This document shows, piece by piece, positions 26,019-35,225 of a DNA stretch of 64,000 bases. The stretch comes from Naasia lichenicola (GTDB lineage: Bacteria; Actinomycetota; Actinomycetes; Actinomycetales; Microbacteriaceae): positions 62,001 to 126,000 of the forward strand of contig NZ_SSSM01000001.1 in NCBI RefSeq assembly GCF_004801885.1. Direction: 5' to 3'. How positions within the stretch are numbered: the stretch's first letter is position 1; every line of letters begins with the position of its first letter. The notes beneath the pieces were generated by a model that had not been told where the DNA came from, made no database searches, and saw nothing but the letters and a program-made list of their open reading frames with translations. A program made the translations under genes and the position numbers.

Positions 26019-27023
26019 CTAGGGGAGGACGACGACCTGCGCGCCGTAGACGAGACCTGCGCCGAATCCGATCTGCAGGGCGAGACCGCCGGACAGCTCG
26101 GGGTGCTCCTGGAGCAGTCGGTGGGTGGCGAGCGGTATGGATGCGGCCGACGTGTTGCCTGTCGTGGCGATGTCCCGTCCGATCTCGACGGTGTCCGGCA
26201 GCTTCAGCTGCTTGGCCAGCTCGTCGACGATCCGCATGTTGGCCTGGTGGGGGATGAAGGCGGCCAGCTGATCCGGAGTGACGCCGGCCTTTTCGAGTGC
26301 GAGCTTGGCGACCTTGGCCATCTCCCAGACCGCCCAGCGGAAGACCGTCTGGCCCTCCTGGCGCAGGGTGGGCCATGCGGAGGTGCCGTCGCGGTACTCG
26401 GTGAGCGTTCCGTTCATCCCGACCGCGTCGGCCTTGGAGCCGTCCGACCCCCAGACCGTGGCGGAGATGCCGGGGAAGTCGCTCGGGCCGACGACCGCGG
26501 CGCCGGCTCCATCGCCGAGCAGGAACGAGATGCTGCGGTCGCCCGGATCGACGACGTCGGAGAGCTTCTCGGCGCCGACCACGAGCGCGTAGTGACCGAC
26601 CCCCGCCCGGATCAGGGCATCCGCTTGGGCGATGGCATAGGTGTAGCCGGCGCACGCTGCGTTGAGGTCGTACGCCGCGGCAGGGTTGGCGCCCACCCGG
26701 TCTGCGAGCACCGCGGCGAGCGACGGCGTCTGCTGGATGTTGCTGATCGTCGCGACGAGCACGAGGTCGATCAGCTCGGGGGCGATTCCCGACGCGGCGA
26801 TGGCCTCCTGAGAGGCCTCGGTCGCGAGATCGAGCGCCTTGATGTCGGCGGAGGCGCGCGTGCGGGTGATGATGCCGGTGCGCTGACGGATCCACTCGTC
26901 GGACGAGTTGATCGGGCCGATCAGGTCGTCGTTCGGGACGATGAGATCGCCGCGCGCGGCTCCCATGGCGAGGATGCGGGTGTACTCGACGCCCTTGGAC
27001 TGGATGAGGGCCGGAGCGGCCAT
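26019..27023 (-). CDS. fabH: beta-ketoacyl-ACP synthase III
   Basis: 334 residues from ATG 27023, which overlaps the fabD stop by one base (TGATG), giving coupled translation. The catalytic triad is seen: C124 in LNAACAGYTYA, His in FIPHQANMRI and Asn in TTGNTSAAS. It starts fatty acid synthesis by joining an acyl-CoA primer to malonyl-ACP; in actinobacteria the primers are usually branched-chain acyl-CoAs, which fits the anteiso/iso lipids of this family. Confidence 0.96.
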   Translation of the reverse strand: MAAPALIQSKGVEYTRILAMGAARGDLIVPNDDLIGPINSSDEWIRQRTGIITRTRASADIKALDLATEASQEAIAASGIAPELIDLVLVATISNIQQTPSLAAVLADRVGANPAAAYDLNAACAGYTYAIAQADALIRAGVGHYALVVGAEKLSDVVDPGDRSISFLLGDGAGAAVVGPSDFPGISATVWGSDGSKADAVGMNGTLTEYRDGTSAWPTLRQEGQTVFRWAVWEMAKVAKLALEKAGVTPDQLAAFIPHQANMRIVDELAKQLKLPDTVEIGRDIATTGNTSAASIPLATHRLLQEHPELSGGLALQIGFGAGLVYGAQVVVLP

Positions 27024-27943
27024 CAGGCTGCCGCGCCTTCGAGCATGGCGCGAGCCGCGTCGAGGTCGGCGGGTGTCTTGATGCCCACGGTCGGCACTCC
27101 CTTGAGGCCGCGCTTCGCGAGACCGACGAGGGCCCCGGCCGGGGCCAGTTCGATGATGCCGGTGACGCCGGCCGCGCTGAAGGACTCCATCGTCGAATCC
27201 CACCGTACCGGCGAGGAGACCTGACCGACGAGGAGGTCGAGGTACGCCCGGCCCGAGGTGACCTGCGTTCCGTCGGAATTGGTCCAGATGGTGAGGGTCG
27301 GGTCGGCGGGTGCGAGCGTCGAGGCGACTTCGCGGACCTTCTCGACCGCGGACTGCATGTAGCTGGTGTGGAATGCGCCAGCGACCTGCAGGGGGATCAC
27401 GCGGGTACCAGCAGGCGGCTCGGCCGCCAGCGTCGCGAGCGCATCCTTGGCGCCGGCGACGACGAGCTGGCCGCCGCCGTTGTAGTTGGCGGGAAATAGA
27501 CCCAGCTCGGCAAGGCGCGCCTCAGTGATGGCGATGTCGCCGCCGATGACCGCGCTCATCCCGGTGTCGACGAGCGCGGCTGCCTCGGCCATCGCGCGCC
27601 CGCGAGCCGCGACGAGTGTCATCGCGTCCGTAGGAGTGAGGATCCCCGCTCCTGACGCCGCCGTGATCTCTCCGACCGAGTGGCCCGCGATCCCGGCGGG
27701 GGTGGTGCTGGCGCCATCCAGGAGAGCCGACAGCGTGAGGATGCCCGCCGCGACGATCAGCGGCTGCGCGATAGCGGTGTCGCGGATCGTGTCGGCGTCC
27801 GACACTGTGCCGTGCTCGATCAGATCGAGATCGGCGGCGGTCGAGAGGGTCTGGAGGAGTTCACGGGAGGCGGGCTGCTCGAGCCAGGGGCTGAGGAAAC
27901 CCGGGGTCTGGGAACCCTGACCCGGGGCGACGACGACGATCAC
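27023..27943 (-). CDS. fabD: malonyl-CoA:ACP transacylase
   Basis: A 306-residue transacylase. It begins MIVVVAPGQGSQTPGFL (oxyanion loop GQGSQ), with the nucleophile S89 in GHSVGE and the histidine in GAFHTSYM (about 193). It loads malonyl units on ACP. It is the first gene of the fab operon. Upstream is a family B repeat and the end of an ABC exporter operon, not fasR directly as in related genomes, so its promoter must lie in 27944-28050. Confidence 0.96.
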   Translation of the reverse strand: MIVVVAPGQGSQTPGFLSPWLEQPASRELLQTLSTAADLDLIEHGTVSDADTIRDTAIAQPLIVAAGILTLSALLDGASTTPAGIAGHSVGEITAASGAGILTPTDAMTLVAARGRAMAEAAALVDTGMSAVIGGDIAITEARLAELGLFPANYNGGGQLVVAGAKDALATLAAEPPAGTRVIPLQVAGAFHTSYMQSAVEKVREVASTLAPADPTLTIWTNSDGTQVTSGRAYLDLLVGQVSSPVRWDSTMESFSAAGVTGIIELAPAGALVGLAKRGLKGVPTVGIKTPADLDAARAMLEGAAA

Positions 27944-28050
27944 CTGTTCATCCTGCCAACCCGCGACCCCGACTCAGCGTCATGGCACACCAAAGATCCG
28001 CGAATCCGTTGTGGGGCGTCCACTAATCCTGCGCGTACGCGTGGCCTGGA

Positions 28051-28231
28051 TCCTCCTTCGTTGGTCGAGGAGCGCCGTCTGCGGCGCGTCTCGAGACCGG
28101 CCGCCGCGGGAGGATCGCGGTGCGGTGCTTCGCAGCCGGTCTCGAGATGGGCGCGGGGCGCCCTCCTCGACCAACGAGGTGGCCGTCTCGGTGGGCGAGT
28201 AGGCCGTTCACGGCCGTATCGAGGCCCTCGG
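28051..28231. repeat. intergenic repeat family B, right-hand partner of the 30.8-kb copy
   Basis: About 180 bp of family B repeat. The block at 28056-28101 (CTTCGTTGGTCGAGGAGCGC...CTCGAGACCGGC) is identical to 30857-30902 in the same orientation, and the following 80 bp are also similar. It ends with CCGTATCGAGGCCCTCGG, directly at the stop of the ABC permease gene. It separates the fab operon from the exporter genes, although both read leftward. Confidence 0.85.
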
Positions 28232-29032
28232 TCAGCGGCGGCCGGCCTTGCGGCGGAATAGCAGAGCACCCCAGATCGACGCGGCGACGATGATGCCGAC
28301 GCTCCAGGCCACGGCGGTCGGCCAACGCGTCGAGGCGTCCCCGCCGAGAAGCAGCGCCCGGATCGTCTCGACCAGAGGCGTGACCGGTTGGTGGGCCGCG
28401 AACCACTGCAGCCAGGCGGGCATCGTCTCGACGGGCACGAAGGCGCTCGAGAGATAGGGCAGGAAGAGCAGGATGAATCCGTATCCGCTGGCCGCCTCGG
28501 CGTTGGAGGCCGCCAGTCCGACGGCGGCGAACAGGCTCGTGATGGCGAGGATGTACAGGGCGACGAGCGCGATCGCGGCGATCCAATCCACGACTCCGCC
28601 GTTCGGTCGGAAGCCGACCAGCAGGGCGACGCCGATGACGACCCCGGTCGCGATCAGATTCCGGACCAGGCTCGCGACGATGTGTCCGGTGAGCACAGCC
28701 GATGCGCGGATGGGCATGGTCCGGAAACGATCGATGATGCCGGTGGTCATGTCCTGGCTGACGCTGACCGCTGTCGCCGCGGCGCCGAATCCGGCGCAGA
28801 GCAGGATGATCCCCGGGACGACGTAGTCCACGTAGTCGCCGGATCCGTCGATGGCTCCACCGAAGACGAACGTGAACAGCAGCATGAGCATGACCGGCAG
28901 CATGATCGCCATCACGGCCGATTCGGTGTTGCGCAGAGAGTGCAGCAGCGCGCGACGGATGAACACCCCCTCCTCGGTGAACGGAGCGAGGGGGCGCGGC
29001 ACGAAGGCGGTGCTGCTGGCGAGGGTGGTCAT
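28232..29032 (-). CDS. ABC-2 type exporter permease (DrrB-like)
   Basis: A 266-residue membrane protein with six hydrophobic segments, the first near residue 45 (AVMAIMLPVMLMLLFTFVFG). The family pattern SVSQDMTTGIIDRFRTMPI (about 92-110) is the conserved coupling region of DrrB-type permeases. It pairs with the ATPase gene that ends one base upstream of its start codon, and exports a hydrophobic compound or drug. Control is by the divergent TetR protein. Confidence 0.9.
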   Translation of the reverse strand: MTTLASSTAFVPRPLAPFTEEGVFIRRALLHSLRNTESAVMAIMLPVMLMLLFTFVFGGAIDGSGDYVDYVVPGIILLCAGFGAAATAVSVSQDMTTGIIDRFRTMPIRASAVLTGHIVASLVRNLIATGVVIGVALLVGFRPNGGVVDWIAAIALVALYILAITSLFAAVGLAASNAEAASGYGFILLFLPYLSSAFVPVETMPAWLQWFAAHQPVTPLVETIRALLLGGDASTRWPTAVAWSVGIIVAASIWGALLFRRKAGRR

Positions 29033-29033
29033 G

Positions 29034-29780
29034 TCAGTTCCTTCCGGTGAGTGCCAGGAATACGTCGTCGAGGGTGGGAGCAGGCAGGCTCAGCTCATCG
29101 CCGATCCGAGCCTTGAGATCGTCTGCAGTGCCGGATGCGACGACGCGACCGCCGTCGAGCAGCGCCACGCGGTCCGCCAGCTGGTCTGCCTCCTCGAGGT
29201 ACTGGGTGGTGAGCAGCACCGCGGCCCCGTCGTCCGCGAGGGTGCGGATGGCGGCCCAGAGCTCGCGTCGGCTGCGGGTGTCGAGCCCGGTCGTCGGCTC
29301 ATCGAGGAAGACCACCGGCTTCGCGACGACGAGGCTCAACGCGAGATCGAGCCGTCGGCGCATACCGCCGGAGTAGCTCGCGACCCGCCTGCGGGCTGCG
29401 TCGACGAGGTCGAAACGCGCGAGGAGCTCGGCGGATCGCTGGCGGCTGCTCGAGGCGCTGAGGCCGGAGAGCCGCCCGATCATCCGCAGGTTCTCATCCG
29501 CTGTGAGCAGTTCGTCCACCGCTGAGGACTGCCCAGTGATGCTGATCCGGCGCCGAACCTCGTCGGACTCTGTGACGACGTCGAAGCCGGCGACCCTCGC
29601 CGTTCCCGAGTCGGGCAGCACGAGGGTGCTGAGGATGTTGACGAGCGTCGTCTTGCCGGCTCCGTTGGGGCCGAGGAGCCCGACGATCTCGCCGGCCTCC
29701 ACGGTCAGATCGACTCCGCGGAGCACCTCCTGCCTGCCGAACGATTTGGACAGCTTCTCAACCTCGATCATCTGCATCAC
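29034..29780 (-). CDS. ABC exporter ATP-binding protein (DrrA-like)
   Basis: About 245-248 residues, depending on which of the first Met codons is used (MMQMIEVEKLSKSFG). Walker A is GPNGAGKTT, the signature is SYSGGMRRRLDLA, and Walker B is PVVFLDEPTTGLD, with the switch His replaced by Gln in LLTTQYLEE, which is normal in DrrA-type exporters. It powers the permease encoded just downstream. The nearest relatives by pattern are the daunorubicin-resistance ATPases; the real substrate is unknown. Confidence 0.93.
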   Translation of the reverse strand: MMQMIEVEKLSKSFGRQEVLRGVDLTVEAGEIVGLLGPNGAGKTTLVNILSTLVLPDSGTARVAGFDVVTESDEVRRRISITGQSSAVDELLTADENLRMIGRLSGLSASSSRQRSAELLARFDLVDAARRRVASYSGGMRRRLDLALSLVVAKPVVFLDEPTTGLDTRSRRELWAAIRTLADDGAAVLLTTQYLEEADQLADRVALLDGGRVVASGTADDLKARIGDELSLPAPTLDDVFLALTGRN

Positions 29781-29800
29781 TCCCTATCTGGGGCCTGTGC

Positions 29801-29866
29801 TAACTGCGTAGCCCGCATACTGTGTACGTCACAGACTATAATGCGTAGAAGGTACACAGTTGTCAA
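29801..29866. promoter_or_regulatory. divergent promoter and TetR-type operator of the exporter operon
   Basis: A perfect inverted repeat ACTGTGTAC (29819-29827) / GTACACAGT (29852-29860) frames a consensus rightward -10 box TATAAT (29837-29842). Leftward, TTGACA (minus strand, 29866-29861) lies 17 bases from CATTAT (29843-29838), giving a strong promoter for the ABC genes. TGCGTAG also occurs twice (29805 and 29842). A TetR dimer pair on these half sites would block both promoters, so the regulator represses itself and the exporter. Binding is inferred. Confidence 0.7.
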
Positions 29867-29886
29867 GAGCGACATACGATGAAGCC

Positions 29887-30804
29887 GTGGATGACCCGGC
29901 CGAGCCCGACCTGCCGCGCGGCGTCGCACTTGCGTGGGGCATCGCGGCCAACCCGCAGCGCGGGCCCAAGCGCGAGCTGAGCATCGAGCGGATCGTCGAC
30001 GCCGCGATCGGCATCGCCGACGCCGGCGGGCTCGCCGCCGTCTCGATGGCGGGCGTCGCAGCCGAGTTCGGCTTCTCGACCATGTCGCTCTACCGCTACG
30101 TCAGCAACAAGGACGAACTGGTCATGCTGATGGGGGAGCAGGGCTACGGCATCCCGCCCGAAAGCGTGCGTGAAGCGGATGGCTGGCGCGAAGCGCTGCG
30201 GGTCTGGTCGCGCGAGCAGGTCGGCGTCTACGAGCTGCACCCGTGGCTGCTCGACATCGCGATCACCGGAACCCCGGTCACGCCGAACAGCCTCGCGTGG
30301 CTCGACGTGGCGCTGGAAGTGCTCGAGGGCCAGCCGCTCGACTCCGAGGAGAAGCTGTCGATCTCCCTCGCAGTGCTGGCGCAGACTCGGTGGCAGGGGT
30401 CGATCGAGCGCGGCTACCGGGAGGCGGCCACGGCGGCAGGGCGCACGGAGAACGCGCTCGACCTGGTCGCCGCCGACACCCTCAAGGCGCTCGTGACGGC
30501 GGAGCATCTGCCCTTCGTCCGCCGCATCCTCGACGACGGTGCGTTGGAGCCCGGCGAGGACGATCCGTTCGCGTTCGGCCTCGATCGTGTGTTGGACGGC
30601 ATCGAGCGCTACATCGACACTCGACCGGCCGTTCGCGAGCGGCCGGCTCAAACAGGCGAGGACCCGAGGATCGCCTCCGACGCCAAGGTGCGAGAGGCGG
30701 GCAAGCGGGTGCGGGAGGCCCAGAAGGCACTCGCCGAGGCCCGCAAGGCAGAGCGTGAGGCGCGCACCCATGCTCGCGACCGCCTCCGTAATTCCCGCAC
30801 GTAG
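29887..30804 (+). CDS. TetR family transcriptional regulator (TetR_C1 type)
   Basis: Start taken as GTG 29887 (MDDPAEPDLPRGVALAWG); TTG 29860 would add nine residues but lies inside the operator half site with no ribosome site. About 305 residues. The HTH (about residues 36-85) reads ELSIERIVDAAIGIADAGGL, then FGFSTMSLYRYVSNKDELV. The C-terminal ligand domain is of the tetracycline-repressor type, and a charged coiled tail rich in Arg, Glu and Ala (about the last 45 residues) is unusual for the family. It probably represses the divergent DrrAB-like genes until a drug binds. Confidence 0.88.
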   Translation: MDDPAEPDLPRGVALAWGIAANPQRGPKRELSIERIVDAAIGIADAGGLAAVSMAGVAAEFGFSTMSLYRYVSNKDELVMLMGEQGYGIPPESVREADGWREALRVWSREQVGVYELHPWLLDIAITGTPVTPNSLAWLDVALEVLEGQPLDSEEKLSISLAVLAQTRWQGSIERGYREAATAAGRTENALDLVAADTLKALVTAEHLPFVRRILDDGALEPGEDDPFAFGLDRVLDGIERYIDTRPAVRERPAQTGEDPRIASDAKVREAGKRVREAQKALAEARKAEREARTHARDRLRNSRT

Positions 30805-30819
30805 GCGGCGGGCGCAAGG

Positions 30820-30993
30820 GCCTGGATACGGGCGCGGGGCGCCCTACTCGACCTCTCTTCGTTGGTCGAGGAGCGCCGTCTGCGGCGCGTCTCGAGACCG
30901 GCTGCCGCAGGAGGACTACCGGGCAGCTTCCGCAGCCGGTCTCGAGACGGGCGCTGGGCGCCCTCCTCGACCAGCGAGATGTATCGAGCCCTC
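30820..30993. repeat. intergenic repeat family B, left-hand partner of the 28.1-kb copy
   Basis: It contains GATACGGGCGCGGGGCGCCC at its start and a 46-bp block (30857-30902) identical to 28056-28101 in the same orientation. It lies between the convergent tetR and fasR genes. With the copy at 28051-28231 it brackets the tetR-drrAB cassette. Confidence 0.85.
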
Positions 30994-30996
30994 GGG

Positions 30997-32193
30997 TCAG
31001 CGGCGCTTCACCGGGGCGGCCGGCTCGGCGATGGCGCCCAGGATCAGCGCCGACTGCAGGATGACGGCCTCGCGGGCGCCGGTCGCGTCCCAGCCGATCG
31101 TCTCCGAGATGCGCTTCAGGCGGTACCGCACGGTGTTCGGATGCACGAAGAGCTCGCGCGCGGTCGCCTCGAGCGAGCGGCCGTTGTCGAGATAGCACCA
31201 CAGGGTGGTCAGCAGCTCGGGGGAGTTGTCGTGCAGCGGCCGGTAGATCTTGCTGACGAGCGTGGATCGGGCGAGAGGATCACCGGCTAGTGCACGCTCG
31301 GGCAGCAGGTCGTTGGCGTGCACCGGGCGAGGCGCCTTCCGCCAGGCCCGCGCGACCGCGAAGCCGGCCAGGGCGGCTCGGGCGCTGCGGGACGCCTGCA
31401 CCAGATCCGGCACCTCGTGTCCGAGCACGAGATGGCCCGGCCCGAAGCCAGGCTCCAGCCGCTGAGCGATCTCCATGAAGCTCAGCGGTCCCGACGGTGA
31501 CGGCTGGTCCTCGACATCGGCCGGCATGTTCTCGGCCCGGCCGATCACCAGCACGAGCCGGGTGCCCTGCACACCGATCAGCACGTCCGCCTGCAGATGC
31601 CGTGCGGTTCTGCGCAGCTGGTCGACATCGAGCATCTGCGGCGTGGTCCCGACGAGGACGCAGACCTCGCCGTGTCCGTGCCAGCCCAGGGCTGCGATCC
31701 GGGAGGGCAGCTCGTCATCCGCCTCACCCGAGAGGATGGAGTCGACGACCAGCGCCTCGAGTCGGGCATCCCACAGTCCCCGCGCCTCGGCGGCGCGCGC
31801 ATAGACGTCGGCCGCCGCGAAGGCGATCTCCCGGGAGTAGAGCAGGATCGCCTCTCGCAGCCCGTCGCCGCCATCGCGCACGCGATCCTCGACGACCTCG
31901 ACGGTGACGCGGATCAGCTGCAGGGTCTGGGTCAGCGACACCGACCGGAGCAGTTCGCGGGGAGCGGCTCCGAAGACGTCGGCCGCGATCCACGGCAGCG
32001 ACTCGGGGTCGTCGTACCAGCTGATGAACGACGTGATCCCCGCCTGTGCGACCAGGCCGACGGCGGACCGTCGGCCGGGCGGCATCGAGGAGTACCACGG
32101 AAGGGTGTCCTCGAGCCGCTTCAGCGTCGCGGTCGCGAGCTCGCCGGAGACAGTGCGCAGCCAGGCGAGGGTCTCCGCTTTGGTACGCGCCAC
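30997..32193 (-). CDS. fasR: FasR-type (PucR-like) regulator of fatty acid synthesis
   Basis: A 398-residue regulator with a C-terminal PucR-type helix-turn-helix (about 345-375: SLEATARELFVHPNTVRYRLKRI) and an N-terminal region matching the regulator that lies upstream of fabD in other actinobacteria. Family knowledge: FasR of Streptomyces activates the fabD-fabH-acpP-fabF operon. Here it is read in the same direction as fab but separated by 3 kb of exporter genes and repeats. It starts 66 bp after aceE, so it may share the aceE transcript. The symbol rests on context and family pattern. Confidence 0.85.
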   Translation of the reverse strand: MARTKAETLAWLRTVSGELATATLKRLEDTLPWYSSMPPGRRSAVGLVAQAGITSFISWYDDPESLPWIAADVFGAAPRELLRSVSLTQTLQLIRVTVEVVEDRVRDGGDGLREAILLYSREIAFAAADVYARAAEARGLWDARLEALVVDSILSGEADDELPSRIAALGWHGHGEVCVLVGTTPQMLDVDQLRRTARHLQADVLIGVQGTRLVLVIGRAENMPADVEDQPSPSGPLSFMEIAQRLEPGFGPGHLVLGHEVPDLVQASRSARAALAGFAVARAWRKAPRPVHANDLLPERALAGDPLARSTLVSKIYRPLHDNSPELLTTLWCYLDNGRSLEATARELFVHPNTVRYRLKRISETIGWDATGAREAVILQSALILGAIAEPAAPVKRR

Positions 32194-32259
32194 TGCCGGC
32201 CTGTTCGCTCCGTTGTCGAGAGAGGTGTCGAGGAAGTTGCCTGGTCGCTCAGGGACAGA

Positions 32260-34986
32260 TCAGCTGTCGCCGCCGGCGTTGCCGCTGGTGCCGGCGTTGA
32301 CGTCGTTCAGGCGGTACTTGTCGATCGCCTGGCTGACCATGGCGCGGTCGATCTCACCGCGACGCGCGAGCGCCTGCAGGGTGCGGACGACCATCGACGG
32401 TCCGTCGATCTTGAAGAAGCGACGGGCGGCGGCTCGGGTGTCCGAGAAGCCGAAGTCGTCCGCTCCGAGCGTCGAGTAGTCGCCGGGCACGAACTGACGG
32501 ATCAGGTCGGGCACCGCGTGCGAGTAGTCCGTGACCGCGATGAACGGGCCATGGGCGTCCTGCAGACGCGAGGTGACGTAGGGCACCTGCGGCTCGGCGT
32601 CGGGGTTGAGGAAGTTGTGCTCCTCCGCCGCCATGCCGTCGCGGTGCAGCTCGGACCATGAGGTCACCGACCACACGTCGGCCGAGACGCCCCAGTCGTC
32701 GGCGAGCAGCTTCTGCGCCTCGAGCGCCCACGGCACGGCCACGCCGGACGCCATGAGCTGCGCCCGCGGCCCGCCGATGGACGCGCCCTTGAGCAGGTAG
32801 ATGCCCTTGACCACGCCGTCGACGTCCAAGCCCTCGGGCTCGGCTGGCTGCACGATCGGCTCGTTGTAAACCGTGATGTAGTACATGACGTTCGGCTTGG
32901 GGTGCGTGCCGCCGTACATCCTGTCGATGCCGGTGCGCACGATGTGGCCGATCTCGTAGCCGTACGCCGGGTCGTACGAGACGACCGCCGGGTTGGTGCT
33001 GGCGAGGATCGGCGAGTGGCCGTCCGCGTGCTGCAGTCCCTCGCCGGTCAGCGTGGTGCGGCCGGCCGTGGCGCCGATCATGAAGCCGCGGGCCATCTGG
33101 TCGCCCGCCGCCCAGACCGCGTCGCCGGTGCGCTGGAATCCGAACATCGAGTAGAAGACGTAGACCGGGATGAGCGGCTCGCCCTGGGTTGAATACGAGG
33201 TGCCGACCGCCGTGAAGGCCGCGAGCGCGCCCGCCTCGTTGATGCCGACGTGGATGATCTGACCCTGAGGGCTCTCCTTGTAGGCGAGGAGCAGCTCACG
33301 GTCGACCGACGTGTAGTGCTGGCCGAACGGGTTGTAGATCTTGGCGTTCGGGAAGAACGCGTCCATGCCGAAGGTGCGGGCCTCGTCGGGGATGATCGGC
33401 ACGATCCGGTTGCCGAAGTCCTTGGCGCGCAGCAGGTCCTTGAGCACCCGCACGAACGCCATGGTCGTGGCGACCTGCTGGGTGCCGGATCCCTTCTTCG
33501 CGATCGCGTAGGTCGACGCCTCGGGGATCGTGAAGGAGGTGTGCTTGGTGCGGCGCTCGGGGATGTAGCCGCCGAGCGCGCGGCGGCGCTCCTGCAGGTA
33601 CCGGATCGCCGGGTCGTCCTGGCCGGGGTGGTAGTACGGCGGCTGGTACGGGTTCTCCTCGAGCTGAGCGTCGGTGACCGGGATGCGCATCTCGTCGCGG
33701 AACTGCTTGAGGTCGTCGAGGGTGAGCTTCTTCATCTGGTGGGTCGCGTTGCGACCCTCGAAGGAGCGGCCGAGGCCGTAGCCCTTGATCGTCTTCGCCA
33801 GGATGACGGTCGGCTGGCCCTTGTGCTCGGTCGCCGCCTTGTAGGCCGCGTAGACCTTCTGGTAGTCGTGGCCGCCGCGCTTGAGCGCCCAGACCTGGTC
33901 GTCGGTGTAGTCCTTGACGAGCTCGAGTGCGCGCGGGTCCTTGCCGAAGAAGTGCTCGCGCACGAAGGCGCCGTTCTCGGTCTTGTAGGTCTGGTAGTCG
34001 CCATCGGGCGTCTGGTTCATGACGTCGCGGAGGGCGCCATCGGTGTCGCGGGCGAGCAGCTCGTCCCACTCCCGGCCCCAGACGACCTTGATGACATTCC
34101 AGCCGGCGCCGCGGAAGTAGCTCTCGAGCTCCTGGATGATCTTGCCGTTGCCGCGGACGGGTCCGTCGAGGCGCTGCAGGTTGCAGTTGATCACGAAGTT
34201 GAGGTTGTCGAGGCCGTCGTTGGCGGCGACCTGCAGCTGCCCGCGGCTCTCGACCTCGTCCATCTCACCGTCGCCGAGGAACGCCCAGACCTGCTGGTCG
34301 GACGCGTCCTTGATGCCGCGGTTGGTCAGGTACTTGGCGAGCTGCGCCTGGTAGATCGCGTTGATCGGCCCGAGACCCATCGACACGGTCGGGAACTGCC
34401 AGAACTCCGGCATGAGGCGCGGGTGCGGATACGAGGAGAGCCCACCGCCCGCGTGCGACTTCTCCTGGCGGAAGCCGTCGAGCTGGTCGGTGCTGAGCCG
34501 GCCCTCGAGGAACGCGCGGGAGTACATCCCGGGGGAGGCGTGACCCTGGAAGAAGATCTGGTCTCCGCCGCCGGGGGCGTCCTGGCCGCGGAAGAAGTGG
34601 TTGTAGCCGACCTCGTACAGCGTCGCCGAGGAGGCGTAGGTCGAGATGTGGCCGCCGACGCCGATGCCGGGGCGCTGAGCGCGGTGCACCATGATGGCCG
34701 CGTTCCAGCGGAGCCAGGCGCGGTACTGGCGCTCGATGGCCTCGTCGCCGGGGAACTCGGGCTCGTTCTCGGGCGCGATCGTGTTTAGGTAGTCGGTGGT
34801 CGGCACCATCGGCACGCCGAGATGCAGATCCTTCGACCGCTTCAGCAGGCTGAGCATGATCTCGCGGCCGCGCTGGTGGCCGTGCTCCTTGACGAGCGCG
34901 TCAAGGGATTCATTCCACTCGGCGGTCTCTTCGGGGTCGGGGTCGGTGTGGTTCACCGAGTACGGATCCTGGTCGTTGACGGTCAA
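32260..34986 (-). CDS. aceE: pyruvate dehydrogenase E1 component, homodimeric
   Basis: Start TTG 34986 ([11 protein letters not shown]), with GAAGGAAGG about nine bases upstream; 908 residues, the family length. The thiamine diphosphate motif [14 protein letters not shown]...[15 protein letters not shown], the [20 protein letters not shown] substrate loop, and the C-terminal transketolase domain are all intact. It decarboxylates pyruvate and passes the acetyl group to the E2 subunit, supplying acetyl-CoA. Its place before fasR and fab genes links acetyl-CoA supply with fatty acid synthesis. Confidence 0.96.
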   Translation of the reverse strand: MTVNDQDPYSVNHTDPDPEETAEWNESLDALVKEHGHQRGREIMLSLLKRSKDLHLGVPMVPTTDYLNTIAPENEPEFPGDEAIERQYRAWLRWNAAIMVHRAQRPGIGVGGHISTYASSATLYEVGYNHFFRGQDAPGGGDQIFFQGHASPGMYSRAFLEGRLSTDQLDGFRQEKSHAGGGLSSYPHPRLMPEFWQFPTVSMGLGPINAIYQAQLAKYLTNRGIKDASDQQVWAFLGDGEMDEVESRGQLQVAANDGLDNLNFVINCNLQRLDGPVRGNGKIIQELESYFRGAGWNVIKVVWGREWDELLARDTDGALRDVMNQTPDGDYQTYKTENGAFVREHFFGKDPRALELVKDYTDDQVWALKRGGHDYQKVYAAYKAATEHKGQPTVILAKTIKGYGLGRSFEGRNATHQMKKLTLDDLKQFRDEMRIPVTDAQLEENPYQPPYYHPGQDDPAIRYLQERRRALGGYIPERRTKHTSFTIPEASTYAIAKKGSGTQQVATTMAFVRVLKDLLRAKDFGNRIVPIIPDEARTFGMDAFFPNAKIYNPFGQHYTSVDRELLLAYKESPQGQIIHVGINEAGALAAFTAVGTSYSTQGEPLIPVYVFYSMFGFQRTGDAVWAAGDQMARGFMIGATAGRTTLTGEGLQHADGHSPILASTNPAVVSYDPAYGYEIGHIVRTGIDRMYGGTHPKPNVMYYITVYNEPIVQPAEPEGLDVDGVVKGIYLLKGASIGGPRAQLMASGVAVPWALEAQKLLADDWGVSADVWSVTSWSELHRDGMAAEEHNFLNPDAEPQVPYVTSRLQDAHGPFIAVTDYSHAVPDLIRQFVPGDYSTLGADDFGFSDTRAAARRFFKIDGPSMVVRTLQALARRGEIDRAMVSQAIDKYRLNDVNAGTSGNAGGDS

Positions 34987-35034
34987 CCTAGACCTTCCTT
35001 CGCGGCAGATCGTGCCTGCTGATACGGGGCCGGA

Positions 35035-35053
35035 GTTGTCGGTTTGCGACAAC
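35035..35053. promoter_or_regulatory. palindrome upstream of aceE (candidate operator)
   Basis: A perfect inverted repeat GTTGTCG-5 nt-CGACAAC lies 49 bp upstream of the aceE start codon. It has operator geometry (7-bp arms, centres 12 bp apart) and no terminator role is expected here, since the next gene downstream on that strand is aceE itself. The regulator is unknown; FasR or a GntR-type factor are candidates. Confidence 0.5.
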
Positions 35054-35225
35054 CAATAAAGCCAATCAGTGAGCCTAGTCGCTTGTCCTGACGTCATCGG
35101 CGCGCGCCCGGCAGGGTGTGTCCGGGGCGGCGGATCCGCAGGATTCGGCCGCCGAATCCGTGAGGTGACAGTAGTGGTGGGTGCAGCAGGTCGCGCACCC
35201 ACCACAACTGTCAACTCGTGCCGGC

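Noticed and set aside
24356-27943. Type II polyketide synthase
   Set aside because: The order fabD-fabH-acpP-fabF with one ketosynthase, no chain-length factor and no tailoring enzymes is standard fatty acid synthesis.
28232-29780. Antibiotic biosynthesis cluster around the DrrAB-like exporter
   Set aside because: Only exporter and regulator genes are present; neighbours are primary fatty-acid genes with single-domain FAS-II proteins, not polyketide synthases.
33250-34788. 512-codon open frame opposite aceE
   Set aside because: It is the antisense frame of a highly conserved enzyme gene, rich in V, D, L and R by codon bias, with no start signal or domain.
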